From Arachis hypogaea (taxonomy: Eukaryota > Streptophyta > Magnoliopsida > Fabales > Fabaceae), in contig NC_092050.1 in the NCBI RefSeq assembly GCF_003086295.3, positions 157,734,699 to 157,798,698 on the forward strand: a DNA stretch of 64,000 nt. Direction: 5' to 3'. A program made the translations under genes and the position numbers. Shown piece after piece: positions 46,571 to 58,629 of the stretch; position 1 is the first letter of the stretch; each line of letters begins with the position of its first letter. The notes beneath the pieces are model-generated. The model did not search any database. It was not told the origin of the DNA and was given only the letters and a program-made list of their open reading frames with translations.

Positions 46571-47842
46571 GTATCAAACGATGAAGCTAGAAACCTCTCT
46601 ACCTGTATAGCAAGGTTTTAGGCCATGTTTTATATTACCTGTTAAATTTCTATTATAGTCAATTTGATAACATAAGAAATTAATATTACAATAGTTCATA
46701 CGGCACACCAAATTCCATTTGAGGTCTATAGATTGTGCAGGCGAAAGTGGAGCTTAGTTTGACTAACAATTTTGTTTGGAACATATACTCACCCTATTAA
46801 TTTAGTACTCAAGTGCATGCATGAGAAATATTATTTTGTGGTATGGTATTTAATCTCATTTTATATTCTCTTACATTTAATTCATTTGGATATATAACTT
46901 GTTAGATAAGTTTAAACTACTGAAGAATTTTGATGAAATTTTGATGGGTAATAATTAGATGAACATTATTTACTTACTAGAAATATCATAAATTAAAATA
47001 AGCAAGTAATAAAAGTTTGAAAAGTCAAAGAAAGAATTCAATTTGAACTCAACTCATTTTAAGTTGATGATGGTTCACTACCAACCTGTACAAGTTTCTA
47101 TTAACTTGCCGTATTTTCTTAGCAATTAACTACTTCTTATCTGTAAATAAAGATTTTTGAATAATATATTATTCAAGTGAAGTTTACAAAAAAAATGAAA
47201 TTAGATTAAGAGCTTTCATTTTTTTATTGTGAGAATATAATAAAAAGTAAAAATGAGTATTATTGTTATAATTTATTTTTTTAGTATATTATTATGTTAT
47301 TTTTGAAAAAAATATATATTAAAATTATGTTGTATTATTGTTATTAAAGTGTTTTATGTAAGTGAATGATTCTGGACGAATCATTTATGAGTATTAAACT
47401 TATATAACTTTAACTTACCCAAAAAAGTACAATTGTAAAACAAAATAAGAGAGCATATATACACTCAATTTGCAAAACAAAAGTTAATTAGTGTAAAAGA
47501 TGCAAATAAATTAATGAATAAATTTGACCAAATAAGATACAATAAAATCCTTTTAAATACCAATAAGAAACACATGTAAATTGAGTAATCGACTATTATC
47601 CTATGTGTATACTAAAATCAGTTATTAATATAAAACATATATTAAATTATAAATAAATATATTACTGATTGATTTTAATGTACCAACAATATTTTTGTTG
47701 AGTAATTTAGCCGCCACTTGGTAGACCATAGTGTTCACCAAACCAATGTACTACTACTCCCGGTTTTCTAGTTACAGTGATTCTGTTTTTTTGCCGCCAA
47801 ACTAAACCGTTTTTCTTGAACCTTAAACGAACCAACTTTCAG
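46571..47842. promoter_or_regulatory. Upstream region of the first ATL gene
   Basis: No ORF. A W-box (TTGACC, 47524-47529) lies about 400 bases upstream of the ATL start codon; W-boxes recruit WRKY factors and fit an elicitor-responsive gene. A second W-box-like TTGACT lies near 46760. Otherwise AT-rich. Confidence 0.35.
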
Positions 47843-47850
47843 TATATAAT
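47843..47850 (+). promoter_or_regulatory. TATA box of the first ATL gene
   Basis: TATATAAT, 78 bases before the ATG, placing the transcription start near 47875. Confidence 0.6.
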
Positions 47851-47927
47851 TATTTGTTATAACCACCTCACTTCATCTCATATCTCATTTCCTTTCTCAT
47901 AAACACAATTCACAACCACCTTACCCG

Positions 47928-49013
47928 ATGAATTTCCTCAGGTACTGCCACGTCATCACCACCATCTTCCTTCTATCAGTACCCAACATTACTGCTCAAT
48001 TGGCGGCTCCGTCAGCTCACCCACCAGTAGTCACCCAAAACAACGACGGAAACCCTTCCATTGCGATTATTCTCGTCGTTCTCATCTTCGCATTCTTCAT
48101 GACTGGCTTCTGCGCCGTCTACATTCGCCACTGCAATGAAAGCTACGTCCTTCAGGGAGCTGCCGCTGCCAACGCCGCCACTGCTCCACGTGGCGTCGAT
48201 CCGGAGGTGCTCTCCACGTTCCCAATTATGGTTTATTCCACCGTGAAGCACCTCAAAACGGGTCACAGTGCGTCGCTTCAGTGCGCTGTGTGCTTGAGCG
48301 AGTTCAAGGACATGGACAAGCTCAGACTTTTGCCCAAGTGCAGTCACGTGTTTCACCCTGAGTGCATCGACGCGTGGCTCGCCTCGCACGTGACTTGTCC
48401 TGTCTGCAGGGCCAAGATGAAGTCGGAAAACATGGAGTTCGAGGTTGAGATTCAGGAGTTAGAGGGAAGTGCCAACCATATGTTCGATGAAATGTCTGGG
48501 AGAATGGGTGAGGTTTCTTGTGATGGGAACGAAGGTGGGGATGGTGAGGGAGTTGATGGGGTTGTTGGGAAGTGTAATGGGACCTCAAAGGTGAGAGCTT
48601 TTGGGTTGTTGGTGAGGTCGCACTCTACGGGTCACTCTCTTGTGGAGCCGGGGAAGAGCTTGGAGAGGTTCACTTTGAGGTTGCCTGAGGAATTGAGGAA
48701 GCAGATTCTGGAAGCCAATCATAAGTGTAGTGGTGGTTGTGGTGGGATGAAGCGTTCGGCAAGCTACGACGTCGTTTTGCAGAGTGAAGTTGGTGAAGGT
48801 AGTAGTAGTAATAAGGGGAGTAAGAATAGTAGGTGGGTGCTGTCTATGACACCTCCGTTTGTTTCTCGCGGTTGGGGTCATTTTAGTACTTCTTCTGGTT
48901 TGGCACCGCCAAATGAGTGCTCAACATGCTCTGGGATTCCTAGGCTTTGGGGTTCTTCAGCGGCAAGGGAAGAGAAAGGATGTGAAGGGAGAGAGGGTTT
49001 GCAACTGGTATGA
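47928..49013 (+). CDS. RING-H2 E3 ubiquitin ligase, ATL6/ATL31-type
   Basis: A membrane-anchored E3 ubiquitin ligase; ATL6/31 members act in defence and carbon/nitrogen signalling. Intronless 361-aa frame from the first ATG after a TATA box. Order: signal peptide (about 1-23), one transmembrane helix (about 44-66), GLD-type motif GVDPEVLSTFP (89-99), and RING-H2 finger with ligands C119, C122, C138, H140, H143, C146, C157, C160 (the W at 150 supports E2 binding). The tail carries STGHSLVEPGKSLERFTLRL with PEELRKQIL, and RWVLSMTPPFVSRG near 300, both characteristic of the ATL6/31 clade. The last 50 residues (after MTPPF) are less family-like. The second ATL gene lies 6 kb downstream on the same strand, and the pair share RING, GLD and tail motifs, so they are a tandem duplication. 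Confidence 0.93.
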   Translation: MNFLRYCHVITTIFLLSVPNITAQLAAPSAHPPVVTQNNDGNPSIAIILVVLIFAFFMTGFCAVYIRHCNESYVLQGAAAANAATAPRGVDPEVLSTFPIMVYSTVKHLKTGHSASLQCAVCLSEFKDMDKLRLLPKCSHVFHPECIDAWLASHVTCPVCRAKMKSENMEFEVEIQELEGSANHMFDEMSGRMGEVSCDGNEGGDGEGVDGVVGKCNGTSKVRAFGLLVRSHSTGHSLVEPGKSLERFTLRLPEELRKQILEANHKCSGGCGGMKRSASYDVVLQSEVGEGSSSNKGSKNSRWVLSMTPPFVSRGWGHFSTSSGLAPPNECSTCSGIPRLWGSSAAREEKGCEGREGLQLV

Positions 49014-49730
49014 TGAAAATTCGAACTTTTTTTGGGATGAGTTTCTTAATCAACTTGATCCATTTGTTGGAACGGGTGGATGTGGAACAATAACAAAATT
49101 GGATTTTCTAGTCCATCAGGTATGTGACGAAATTAAGTACTACTATTACACTATATAATGTTCTTGTTTGTTTCTTAACATTGTTTATATGAATAGTTTT
49201 TTTTTTTTTTTTGGTGACTTATATGAATAGTTTTGTTACTAATTAGGTGTCTTCATAAGGACAAAAATTAAGCGCTATAGTTGTTTAGAGGCTTACATCC
49301 TGCTTCTGCTGATGTATAGGCTTAAATTAATATTAATTAAGACACTAATATTGTTTTTTAATTGGCAGTGGCTTTCATCTGGTTTTATGTCACATAGGAC
49401 TTTGTGTTTACTTTAATTTTTAGTCGTATGAGATTAGAACATATTATATTCAAGTTTTCAACTACAATGATCTGATAACTTCCAACTTGTCTAACAGAAA
49501 GGTACTTCCTACCACCGGATAAAGATCTGCAAAGAGCTCCTTTATTGATTTCAGCACCAAGGAGAAGCTGGATGCCATGAGAGAATAACCAATTCCCAAT
49601 TACTGGCTTTCTCAGCTGTTTATAAACTCACAATACGCCTTGTAAAAGTTGTAACAAGCTTCACTATCTCTAGCCTCTAGTTGTATATCTTAATTCATTG
49701 TATATTTATCATGTATATGAAAATTTTCTG
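49014..49730 (+). other. 3' UTR of the first ATL gene with a likely UTR intron
   Basis: Downstream of the stop, GTCCATCAG|GTATGTGACG (donor at 49119/49120) and TTGTCTAACAG|AAAGG (acceptor at 49497) delimit a probable 378-base intron in the 3' UTR. A frame offset from the CDS stays open to 49158 across the donor but is probably not coding. Plant polyadenylation-type A/T-rich words follow near 49690-49720. Confidence 0.45.
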
Positions 49731-51689
49731 GCATTTATTGTTGAAGTGTGGTTATGCGTGCAGATTTAGATCAACAATAAGAGAAGTGATATTTTGAGAT
49801 TTCCTAAAGTTGCAAGTAAACAAACCCATGTAGAATGTAATTTGAGTCTCAGCTGTTCCACTGTTACATGTTTTGTGAATCCAAATTGGAGTCCTAATTG
49901 TAATTGTTTGAATGCCATTGACAATTAGGGTAAATTAATTGACATTGAGTTTTCTTGGAACCATGCAATGTTACACATTGTATACAACTATACATTACCT
50001 TCCTACATTTTGGGAGTGTATGTATGCTGAACATTCTTGTACTAACACATGAGTATTCTTATAGAGGTGTCGTTATGAGCATATATACTAAATAAAAGGA
50101 GAATCATTGTAATTTTACATAATCAGCAATGATTAGAAAAGTGCTCTGTTCTCAACCTAATTAATTAGTTGAAGGGGTATCTGCAAAAGTTTTAAGGAAA
50201 GCTAAGCTAACATATTCTAGGTCAGGGCTATCATGTTGAGTGGCCAAAAGCTAATGCAACATATTGGTTGAAGACCAAGGAAAAAGTAGAAAAATATCTT
50301 ATCACATTACAACTTTAACATCATCCCAAAATATTCCATAACAACCCATGAAAGCTGTGAAAGGAACATGCTTACTAATTACAACAAAATATTTAACCAA
50401 CATGCTTACCACTCTAACTAGTAGTTACTACTATTGAGTTAAAATCTCATGATTCTGGCTGGGTTTTTAAAGATAAAGATACCATATGTAAAATTGCCCC
50501 AGGAAGAAAAGAAGAAAATTTTGTGGACATCTTAATTTAAAAAAAAAAAAAATTGTGGCCATCAACATCAGTTAGAATTAGAAATTATCTTGAAGTTTCA
50601 AATGTCAATAATAATAATAAAACACAGTATCATAAATAAAAAGGCTATATCGCCAACCACCTTCTTTTAAAAGTTTTTTATTTCTATTAAATTACTAAGC
50701 AATAATTTGATTTGATAGCTACTACAGTATTACAAAGGGCTAATGCTGAATTAGCTGTCAAATGACAATTACTTATTTCTGGAAAGAGCATTGGAGAAAA
50801 GAAATTATTAATTTATTATGATTGCATGGCAAAGTAACTGTCTTTTTTAAAAGCCTTTTTACTTTTTAACCTGAGGTTTATTCTCTTTTCCCATTTTAGG
50901 AACAATTTATTCTGGTTTCTTTTTCCCAAGTGAACACTGGATTAGAAACAGTGAAAATACTACGACGTTAAGCTACATCTACCGATTTCTTTGATTTTTT
51001 TTCTTATTAAACTAAGATGTTAAGTTGTTAGCTACAAGATCCGGATCAATTTTAAATTTTTTTTAATAATAAACACCAGTCAACCCATCAAAGCCATTGT
51101 ATGTTCTGAAAAATTAGCTTATAAAACTCTTATTATTTAAAAGTATTATTTTACATGAAAATTATAAAGTACATTAATTTTTACTAACAAAATCGTTATC
51201 ACAGTATAGCTTTTAAACCGGGCCTAAAAGCATGATTGGCCCAAAGATAGCCCATTCGAACGCATACTAACCCATAAAAACGTAATCAAGATGGTATCCA
51301 TGTAAAATCTTGTGCACTCTGCACAGCTTCATCGAGATCTTCTTTATAACTAGCTAGGAAGACGGATACTTTGTTGAGTTGTTGTATTTGTATGTCGGAT
51401 ATATTTATATATATTTTAGATACAATAATTATTGATATTTGTTCGATATCCGTATTTTTTGTATTTAACTGTGTCTTATTAAAAAATAAAAAATTTTACT
51501 CTAGTCACAGTTAGACATATTAAAATATTATCACGTATCAGCGTGTCCAATCTTATTTTTAACATGAATTTTTAAAATAAATTTAGAAATAATATATATT
51601 ATTATTTATTAAAATAAAAAATATTTTAACTATATATATATATACGTATCTATGTGTCTTATAAGATTTTAAAATTTGTATGTCTACAT

Positions 51690-51720
<31 letters not shown>

Positions 51721-54600
51721 CGTGTCTGTGTGTCTTATAAGATTTTAAAATTTGTATGTCTATATCTTTCATGTTATGCCGTGTCCCGTGTCCATCTACA
51801 TCATAGATAATTACTCTTTAAATACTATAAATAAAAGGCCAAATGTGTCCTAATAAGTAGGGTAGAAACAGGTCAAGCTAAGTGAGACTTTGCTCTTATC
51901 AGGCCTCTCATGTAGTTAATTGATCTGAACCTGGCCTGCAGTCTACTATAAACTTTTTTTTAAAGTATTAAGTCTGGTCTGTTATTCAGCCTGACCTAGT
52001 CTAAAGTTTATTAAAAGACCTGATAATATTTTTTTTACAAAAATAAAAATATTATTTAAAAAAAATTAATTTTTAATATAAATATTTATATATAATATAT
52101 TAATTCTCTTTGTGCTCCCCTTATCAATTTTAATTTTTGGTAAAATGTTCCAATGCCACTAAAAATAGTTTTCATAACTTTTTTCTCCCCTCTTATTTTC
52201 GCAACTAGTTTATTAAAAATAGTATGAACGAGGAGACCCTGTTAATTTCCCAGGTAATGTGTGCTGCCAAGTGACAAGGACGCTTCTAGAGCCTTCTTGG
52301 GCATCAAGTTTTGACAATACTTGCGTAATACATTTCTGTTCCGTCTTATTCTTATTCATTAATCATTATTTCAATTTTTATTTTATTTTATTTCATTTAT
52401 TTATACGTTTTCTTTTTAGGGAAAAAAAATCAAAATTTATGGTATAGAAAATGTCACATGCATAGGTTAGAAGTTTCAGCTAAATCACATACTTATAATG
52501 CTATGTGTTTCAAATAAATTTAGCTAATAATATAATCTTGACTTGTGAGTTTGTCAAATATTATAACTGTACTTAGCTGTATTATGCTTCTCAAAATAAT
52601 GCAAATCAAATATTGGGAAAAGTGGTTAATTAAATGTTTTTTTTAGAAGCTGGATTAAATCTGTACCAAAATATGTTTTAAACTTCTACTAACACTAAAC
52701 TAATTTAAATTGATTGAGTAGTTAGTATATTCATTTATTTAAATAAACATTAGGAATTTAAATTTTATTTTAGATAAAAAAAATACCGTAAAAAATTTTC
52801 TACTAATACTATATTTTGTGTCTTCTAATGCATGCTATATATATAAGTATACAACAACAAATTAAATATCCAAAATGTTATAAATAAACAAACATTTTTA
52901 ATATAAGTATGCGAAGAATTTTTTTTTTAACACAAATACACCATTAATTTTAGAATTTAGAAGATGAGTATGATGATGATGATTTACACTGCTTTCAATC
53001 AGCAAAAAATTAACGGTATTTCTTTTACCCTATATTGGAAGTGTGTCAGTGTGTGTACTTATTCTTCAAATACACATATTTTTTAGTTATAGACAGAGTA
53101 TTGCTATTCCATAATTAACAAAATTTGATAGTACAACTATTAAATTTTTGTGTTATTTTTATTTGTTATTTTTTTTTTTTTAAGAATAAAATTTGTTATG
53201 TTTATTTTTTTTAAGTTAGTTATGTTTATTTTTTTAAAACAGAATTATTTAAAAATTTTAATTATTTTAGCTTATTTTAAAATTTAAAATCAATTTAGTA
53301 ATTAGTATAAATAAATAGTATTATTCTTTCACAAGACACCACAAAAACAACATAGCAATAAAATTTTTTCATTTTTCTTTTTCTTATTTTTTCATAGTTT
53401 TATTAACAACTCTCATTTAAATATTTTGGTTTTAATTTTTTATCCTTAAATTTAATAGATTCCAATAGTAAATTTACTTTAATTTGTATATGAAAATAAT
53501 AGAGAAATGATTAAATAAAATGCACTGATCATAGAATAGTATAATCTTCCTCAATATCTTATACTAGTTACATCATCATCATAAATGTTGTCAATGGGAA
53601 ATAATTAGCACCTTACCTTCTGTTCAAATAAGGAATTACTCATGTAGTCTTGTTGACCATTCAGTAAAGGGTGTGTTTATTTATAAATATAGAACACTAA
53701 CAGTATTTGATAAATAAAAAATAAATAGAAATATGGTGCCTTAAAATATTAAATTAATATATTATATATTTTTTTAATTAGAAAAGATATAAAAATATTA
53801 AGTAAAACATATAATTTTTTATTATTATTATTAAATTTTTATAAATATATTTTTTATTATTTTTTTAAATTTTGTGTAAAGAAAATAATAAAAATAAATT
53901 AAAATTTTTATTATTTATTCTATCTCTATTAATTTATTATTAAATAAAATATAAAAATATTAATTTTTGTGTTTTTTTCTTTTGTATTCTATTATCAATA
54001 TTGTATCTTATTCTGTTATCAAAAACTAAAGGTGGTCACCACTGAACTATAACTCAAATAAAAATGAATAATTACTAATTAAATAAAAATATATTACATC
54101 TCTAAATTAACTATCTAAATTTTAATATTAAAATAATCATTCGTACATCTAATAAAATGAACATCTGATATATCTATTATTCACAATATTTAATATTTTT
54201 ATTATCTACCTATACTTTTCTTAACTCAAATGTCTCTTTATACTCACTTAAAAAGTTGTGTGTTCAAATTTTCTTATTTTCGGTTAAAAAAAAAAAAAAC
54301 AAAGGTGGCCTTAGGTGACGAGCTAATTTTGTAGCTACTCCTATCTTCTTAACTACTAATCCACTATCTTTTTCACCGAATTGATGTCCCAACAAGTAAA
54401 TAAAGCACAATTAAGAAAACGAGCAGTGCTATGACACCGATAACTTTTATGATTTGTAATTATTAAATAGTTATTAATAATATTTTTAATGGTATGAAAT
54501 TTCATCAAATAATATAAAATTATTCATTTTTATTTTACTGCTAACCAAAATTTAATAAATTTACTCCCCTAGACTTTTCCTTACAAAATATCTTGCTACA
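49731..54600. other. Intergenic region between the ATL genes
   Basis: No further gene seen. 51360-51805 is an inverted, diverged copy of the 17204 repeat, with TA runs at about 51635 and 51700. 49730-50900 is moderate-AT unique-looking sequence. 52900-54300 is AT-rich. Confidence 0.4.
51360..51805. mobile_element. MITE-like repeat (ACACG family), copy 3, inverted
   Basis: Read on the minus strand it follows the 17204-17712 copy: GGACACGGGACACGGCATAA, TACAAATTTTAAAATCTTAT, the ATAATAATATATATTATTTC core, TTGGACACGCTGATACGTGA and ACTCAACAAAGTATCCG. The ends are near CTAGGAAGACGG on the left and CATCTACATCATAG on the right. Confidence 0.5.
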
Positions 54601-54752
54601 TAGGACTTGAGGATTTCTAAACAAAACCAAAGAGAAAATAATTTAAAAAAATTGAAAAGTGCTTGGCTAACAGGCTAAGGTTAACCGTTCTTTCCATTCT
54701 CCACAAAACCAGAGACTTATTCTTCAAGTTCCTCAATGCATTGCTGATTGGC

Positions 54753-54771
54753 CTCTCTCTCTCTCTCTCTC
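54753..54771 (+). promoter_or_regulatory. CT microsatellite in the leader/promoter of the second ATL gene
   Basis: A (CT)n run 310 bases upstream of the start codon, in an otherwise CT-rich leader (54690-55080). Such Y-patch/CT tracts are common around plant transcription starts. No TATA box is evident. Confidence 0.4.
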
Positions 54772-55082
54772 TTAACCCGTTTCTCTTTTTGACTCTATTC
54801 ATTCAATCATCCATTCATTCCTCATCGTTCCATCTCTATCAATGACACCAAATCCATACCTGTTCCCTCTCTGATCACCATAGAAACCCCCCATTGGAAT
54901 TCCCCACTCTCCTTTCTCTCCTCTTATAACAAGCAACAAGCAACAATCACTCTTCACCCTCTCATTTATTGAAGCCACCCCCTCACACAAAGCAAAACAA
55001 AACTCACCTCAAATCCTCTAATCACACACACACTTCTCTTCACTCCAAAGTTACACAACTTCCTTCCAAACTCCCTAAAAAA

Positions 55083-56096
55083 ATGGCTCAACCTCACCCC
55101 AATCATCTCACTTGGATTCACCTTCACCTCATCCTCCTCTTCCTCCTCCATGGTAGTCATAGTGTAGTTCATGCACAAGGTTCCATGGAGCCAGTTCCCA
55201 CAGACATCTCCCACCACAGTTGGCAACCTTCTTTTGCAATCACCATAGGTGCCATCATCTGTGCCTTCCTCTTCATGGGGATCATCACAGTCTACCTTCG
55301 TAACTGTACTGGTTCACACATCAACAACAGAAACCAAACCAACCAAACCTCCTCAGAATGTTCATGTTCTTGTTCACAAGGGATCACTAAGGAACTCCTC
55401 AACACTTTCCCAATCCTCTTCTACCCCACCATCAAGGACCTCAAGATAGGTAAAGCATCATTGGAATGTGCAATTTGCTTAACTGATTTCAAGGACTATG
55501 ACACACTGAGGCTTCTACCAAAGTGCAACCATGTCTTTCACCCTCAATGCATAGACTCATGGCTATGTTCCCATGTCACGTGCCCGGTTTGTCGCGCGAA
55601 TCTGAACCAAGACACATGTGAAATTGCCATAACTGTTCCGACCCAATTGAGCACTCCCCAAAGGGGTGAAGAAAGTCTAGGACTTGAAGCCGAAAACAAC
55701 GGTGGTGAAGAGAACAACGCGGTGGAACAAAACCATGTCGAGAAAAACGAGGTTTTGAACAGCAACGATGGTGGTGGTGGTGAAGGTGATGGTGGTAGTG
55801 ACGGGGTTGTGTCAAAACCGAAGCTTTTGAAGTCAAATTCAACAGGACACACGGTTGTGGAGCAAGTGAAGAGCGAGGAGAGGTACACACTGAGGTTACC
55901 GGAAGATGTGAGGAGGTACATTCTGGTGAACCATGGTGAAACGGTGCAGCGTTCCTCCAGCTACAACAACAACAATGGCAACAACGTGGTGAGAGGGGTG
56001 TGTTGGAGTGAGATTGAAGAGAGCAGCGGTGGTGGTAAGAGAAGCAACAATGGTGAGGTGAAGGTGGAGAGGTGGGTGCTTTGTAGCCGTGGTTGA
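55083..56096 (+). CDS. RING-H2 E3 ubiquitin ligase, ATL family (second tandem copy)
   Basis: An intronless 337-aa ATL-type membrane E3 ligase. The start at 55083 is chosen because it follows AAAAA in good plant context and opens straight into a signal peptide (LILLFLLHGSHSVVHAQ); an in-frame ATG at 54969 would add an implausible basic leader. Transmembrane helix about 51-72 (FAITIGAIICAFLFMGIITV). A cysteine cluster SECSCSCS (91-98) precedes the GLD-like GITKELLNTFP. RING-H2 ligands: C129, C132, C148, H150, H153, C156, C167, C170. The tail keeps SNSTGHTVVEQVKSEERYTL with RLPEDVRRYIL, then asparagine- and glycine-rich sequence, and ends VERWVLCSRG. It lacks the SMTPPF extension of its neighbour. 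Function is inferred from family; the substrate is unknown. Confidence 0.92.
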   Translation: MAQPHPNHLTWIHLHLILLFLLHGSHSVVHAQGSMEPVPTDISHHSWQPSFAITIGAIICAFLFMGIITVYLRNCTGSHINNRNQTNQTSSECSCSCSQGITKELLNTFPILFYPTIKDLKIGKASLECAICLTDFKDYDTLRLLPKCNHVFHPQCIDSWLCSHVTCPVCRANLNQDTCEIAITVPTQLSTPQRGEESLGLEAENNGGEENNAVEQNHVEKNEVLNSNDGGGGEGDGGSDGVVSKPKLLKSNSTGHTVVEQVKSEERYTLRLPEDVRRYILVNHGETVQRSSSYNNNNGNNVVRGVCWSEIEESSGGGKRSNNGEVKVERWVLCSRG

Positions 56097-57386
56097 AGAA
56101 GCTTGCTCTGTTTTTGTTCTCTCTGTTATATGGGGAATTTCATCGAACATGTTCCCTGCACTCTGCATTGCACCCCTTTTTTAACATCGTTATGGAGCTG
56201 ATGAGCTTTTCAAAATGAATACTGGTGGTGTTTAGGGATTAGGGTGATTCAATAAATGGGGTTTTGGCGATATTGAGGAGGAGGAGGAGGAAGAAGAACG
56301 ACGATTCCGAACAGGGGAAGTGTTCGATGACTGAGTCTACTCGTTCTTTCCCTTTCGGAATCCGAGTTGACTCGTTTTTGTGGGAATTTTTTATTTTGTT
56401 TTTGTTAGAGCGTAGGTAAATATTTTATTGTTTTTCGCGCATTAATATTAATATTATTATTAGTCTCTATTCATATTTATCATTTATGACATAGTATATT
56501 AAATTTCATCTTGTTAGAAAAAAAATATTTAAATACTTTGTGCTTCTTTCATATTACACCTGAACTTGACAATTAGAATTTTAAGATAATATATATAATA
56601 TATTCAAGATAAATATTCCTTGGAGGATTTAGGTTCATCCCAAAAGACAAATTTTGGTGTGATCATTTAATTTGTATAAGTTTATTGTTTAAAAGCCAAA
56701 AATAAAACGAAGTTCATGTTAAAATAGAAGAGAAAACTAACATATGTTTATTTTTTACTTTTTTGGTAAATTTAACAAAACTTACTTTGTTTTTATTAAT
56801 TAATAGTAATGCATTCTTTTAGTATTGAAAATTTGAACTCTTCCAATTTTTTTTTTTTTTGAATATGTTCTTTTATTTAATAATATAACTATACTAGAAC
56901 TATATTCTATTGACAATACAAATACCAAACATTAAAATAGTATATTCAAATTCAATACCGAAAAAAAAAAAATTAACCATTCATATTTCATATTTAAAGA
57001 ACTTATCCAACCCCTGGAGGCACCAAAAGCACAAATCAGAAGATATTTTGATCATCAAAAACCAATATAAAAAAAAGTTGGTGCCTTTCATTATCTAAGG
57101 CAAACAAATCAAGCCAATTCGAATCTTAAAGGGCTTAAGGCACAATGATTTTCAATTTGTTTACTTTTTGAACAGTGTACCAAAATGACATAATGATTTC
57201 CAATGGATAACTCACACAACACAACTAAAAAGTGTCTAGCTAGGAAAATGCATCATCAAAATAATTGAGAAAAATCATATAAATTTAATCACCAAAAAAA
57301 GAAAGAAAGAAAAGTTATATAAATTTAATCCGTAGCTATCCATAGACCCAATTTTTTTAGTTTATTTTATGAGTTTAATTTTGATG
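56097..57386. other. 3' UTR of the second ATL gene and intergenic DNA
   Basis: The first 300 bases after the stop are GC-moderate and probably 3' UTR; they include a GAG(GAG)n run at about 56274-56290. Beyond 56450 the sequence is AT-rich with no gene. Confidence 0.4.
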
Positions 57387-57698
57387 CAGTTTTATACACC
57401 GAGTGATTTAGAGCAAGGAACTCGGACGGTCCGTTTTGTTTTTTTTTAAATAAATAAATAAATAAATAAAAACGGTGGGTCCGTTTTGTTTTAAAGAAAA
57501 AAAAAAATTGTTAACGGAGGGTCTATTTTCAGTTTTTTTTTTTTAAAAACAAGGGTCCGATTTCATGTTAAATAAATAAAAAAAAAACAAAAACTAATCG
57601 GACGATCCGATTTCTCTCTGTCCCACACCTGTATACACCATAATCAAACACAACTCATACACTCCTCCAATATAAAAAAAATTAGCCAGTTTTATACA
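57387..57698. mobile_element. GGTCCG-rich inserted element, copy 2 (with 12-bp duplication)
   Basis: The direct repeat CAGTTTTATACA occurs at 57387-57398 and 57687-57698, exactly 300 bases apart, marking an insertion. The interior begins GAGCAAGGAACTCGGACGG and runs through several GGTCCG(T/A)TTT units with A-rich spacers, ending TCTGTCCCACACCTGTATAC, CAACTCATACACTCCTCC and AATATAAAAAAAATTAGC. It aligns with the 3' half of the copy at 29270-29785, so it is 5'-shortened relative to it. No ORF or TIR. Confidence 0.7.
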
Positions 57699-58629
57699 GT
57701 CCTGTAATTACATCCACTTCTTTTGGATGACTATTTATGTGGTCTATGTGAAAAATAATTATTTTCATTGATGTGATATTTCGTAATTAAATATACGTAT
57801 AAAATGACTTTACACTAATAATGTATCAAAATTAAATTTTTTTTATTAAAAAAATGGGTATCTTATCTAATCAAATAGTATTTGTTAAACTTAACCGCTT
57901 TGCATCTCACATGACACAACACAGGAAACAGCTTTATATATTTAATGAAAAAGGAAGTGGCAGCTCCATTTAACAATTTACTAATATCATTCTAATCTTC
58001 CATGGTTGCAAAACTCAGCTTTATCCTCCTTATTTTTAAATACTTAACTAATCTCACTTTTAAGATTATATAAGATTCATAGCAATTGCTTCTCAACAAA
58101 TTGCATACAAATCTTAACATGTAACAATAACACTAAAAAATGTGTCCCTACATATATTACAATGATTAGAATAGATTCTCTAAAAAAAATTACATAATCT
58201 TATCATGTATTCATTTTTATTATTGATTATTAAGAAGAAAAAAAAGTCAAATATGAGAATTTCAAACAAAAAAAAGGAGTTAAGAATCACAAAATTACCT
58301 CATTAATAATAAAAATCAACACATTTAAAAAAAACTATGTAGAACTTTTATAGTATAATTTACATCAAAACAAAATAGCAGAGATAATGACAAATTGCCA
58401 ATAATGATAAATCACAATCACTTTTGCCATTATTGGTGTTCCACATATCTGTGGTCACTAAGATTACAAATGTGAATCAATGACAGATGGACTCAGATGA
58501 TTTTTGGCTTCTAAATTATCATAATTATAAAACTATGATAATAAGAAGAGGATGATGATAAGGGTCTCTTTCAAGTTCCTCACAGCTTTCTGGTCTAATG
58601 TGATTTCAGTGTGAAAAAGACTTGGAATG
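57699..58629. other. Intergenic region 3' of CTF8
   Basis: AT-rich, no gene. The segment from about 58420 to 58629 is less biased and adjoins the CTF8 stop codon on the minus strand, so it is likely 3' UTR. Confidence 0.4.

Noticed and set aside
48585..48881. Minus-strand frames opposite both ATL genes
   Set aside because: They are shadows of the RING-H2 coding sequence; threonine/histidine-rich peptides with no family signal.
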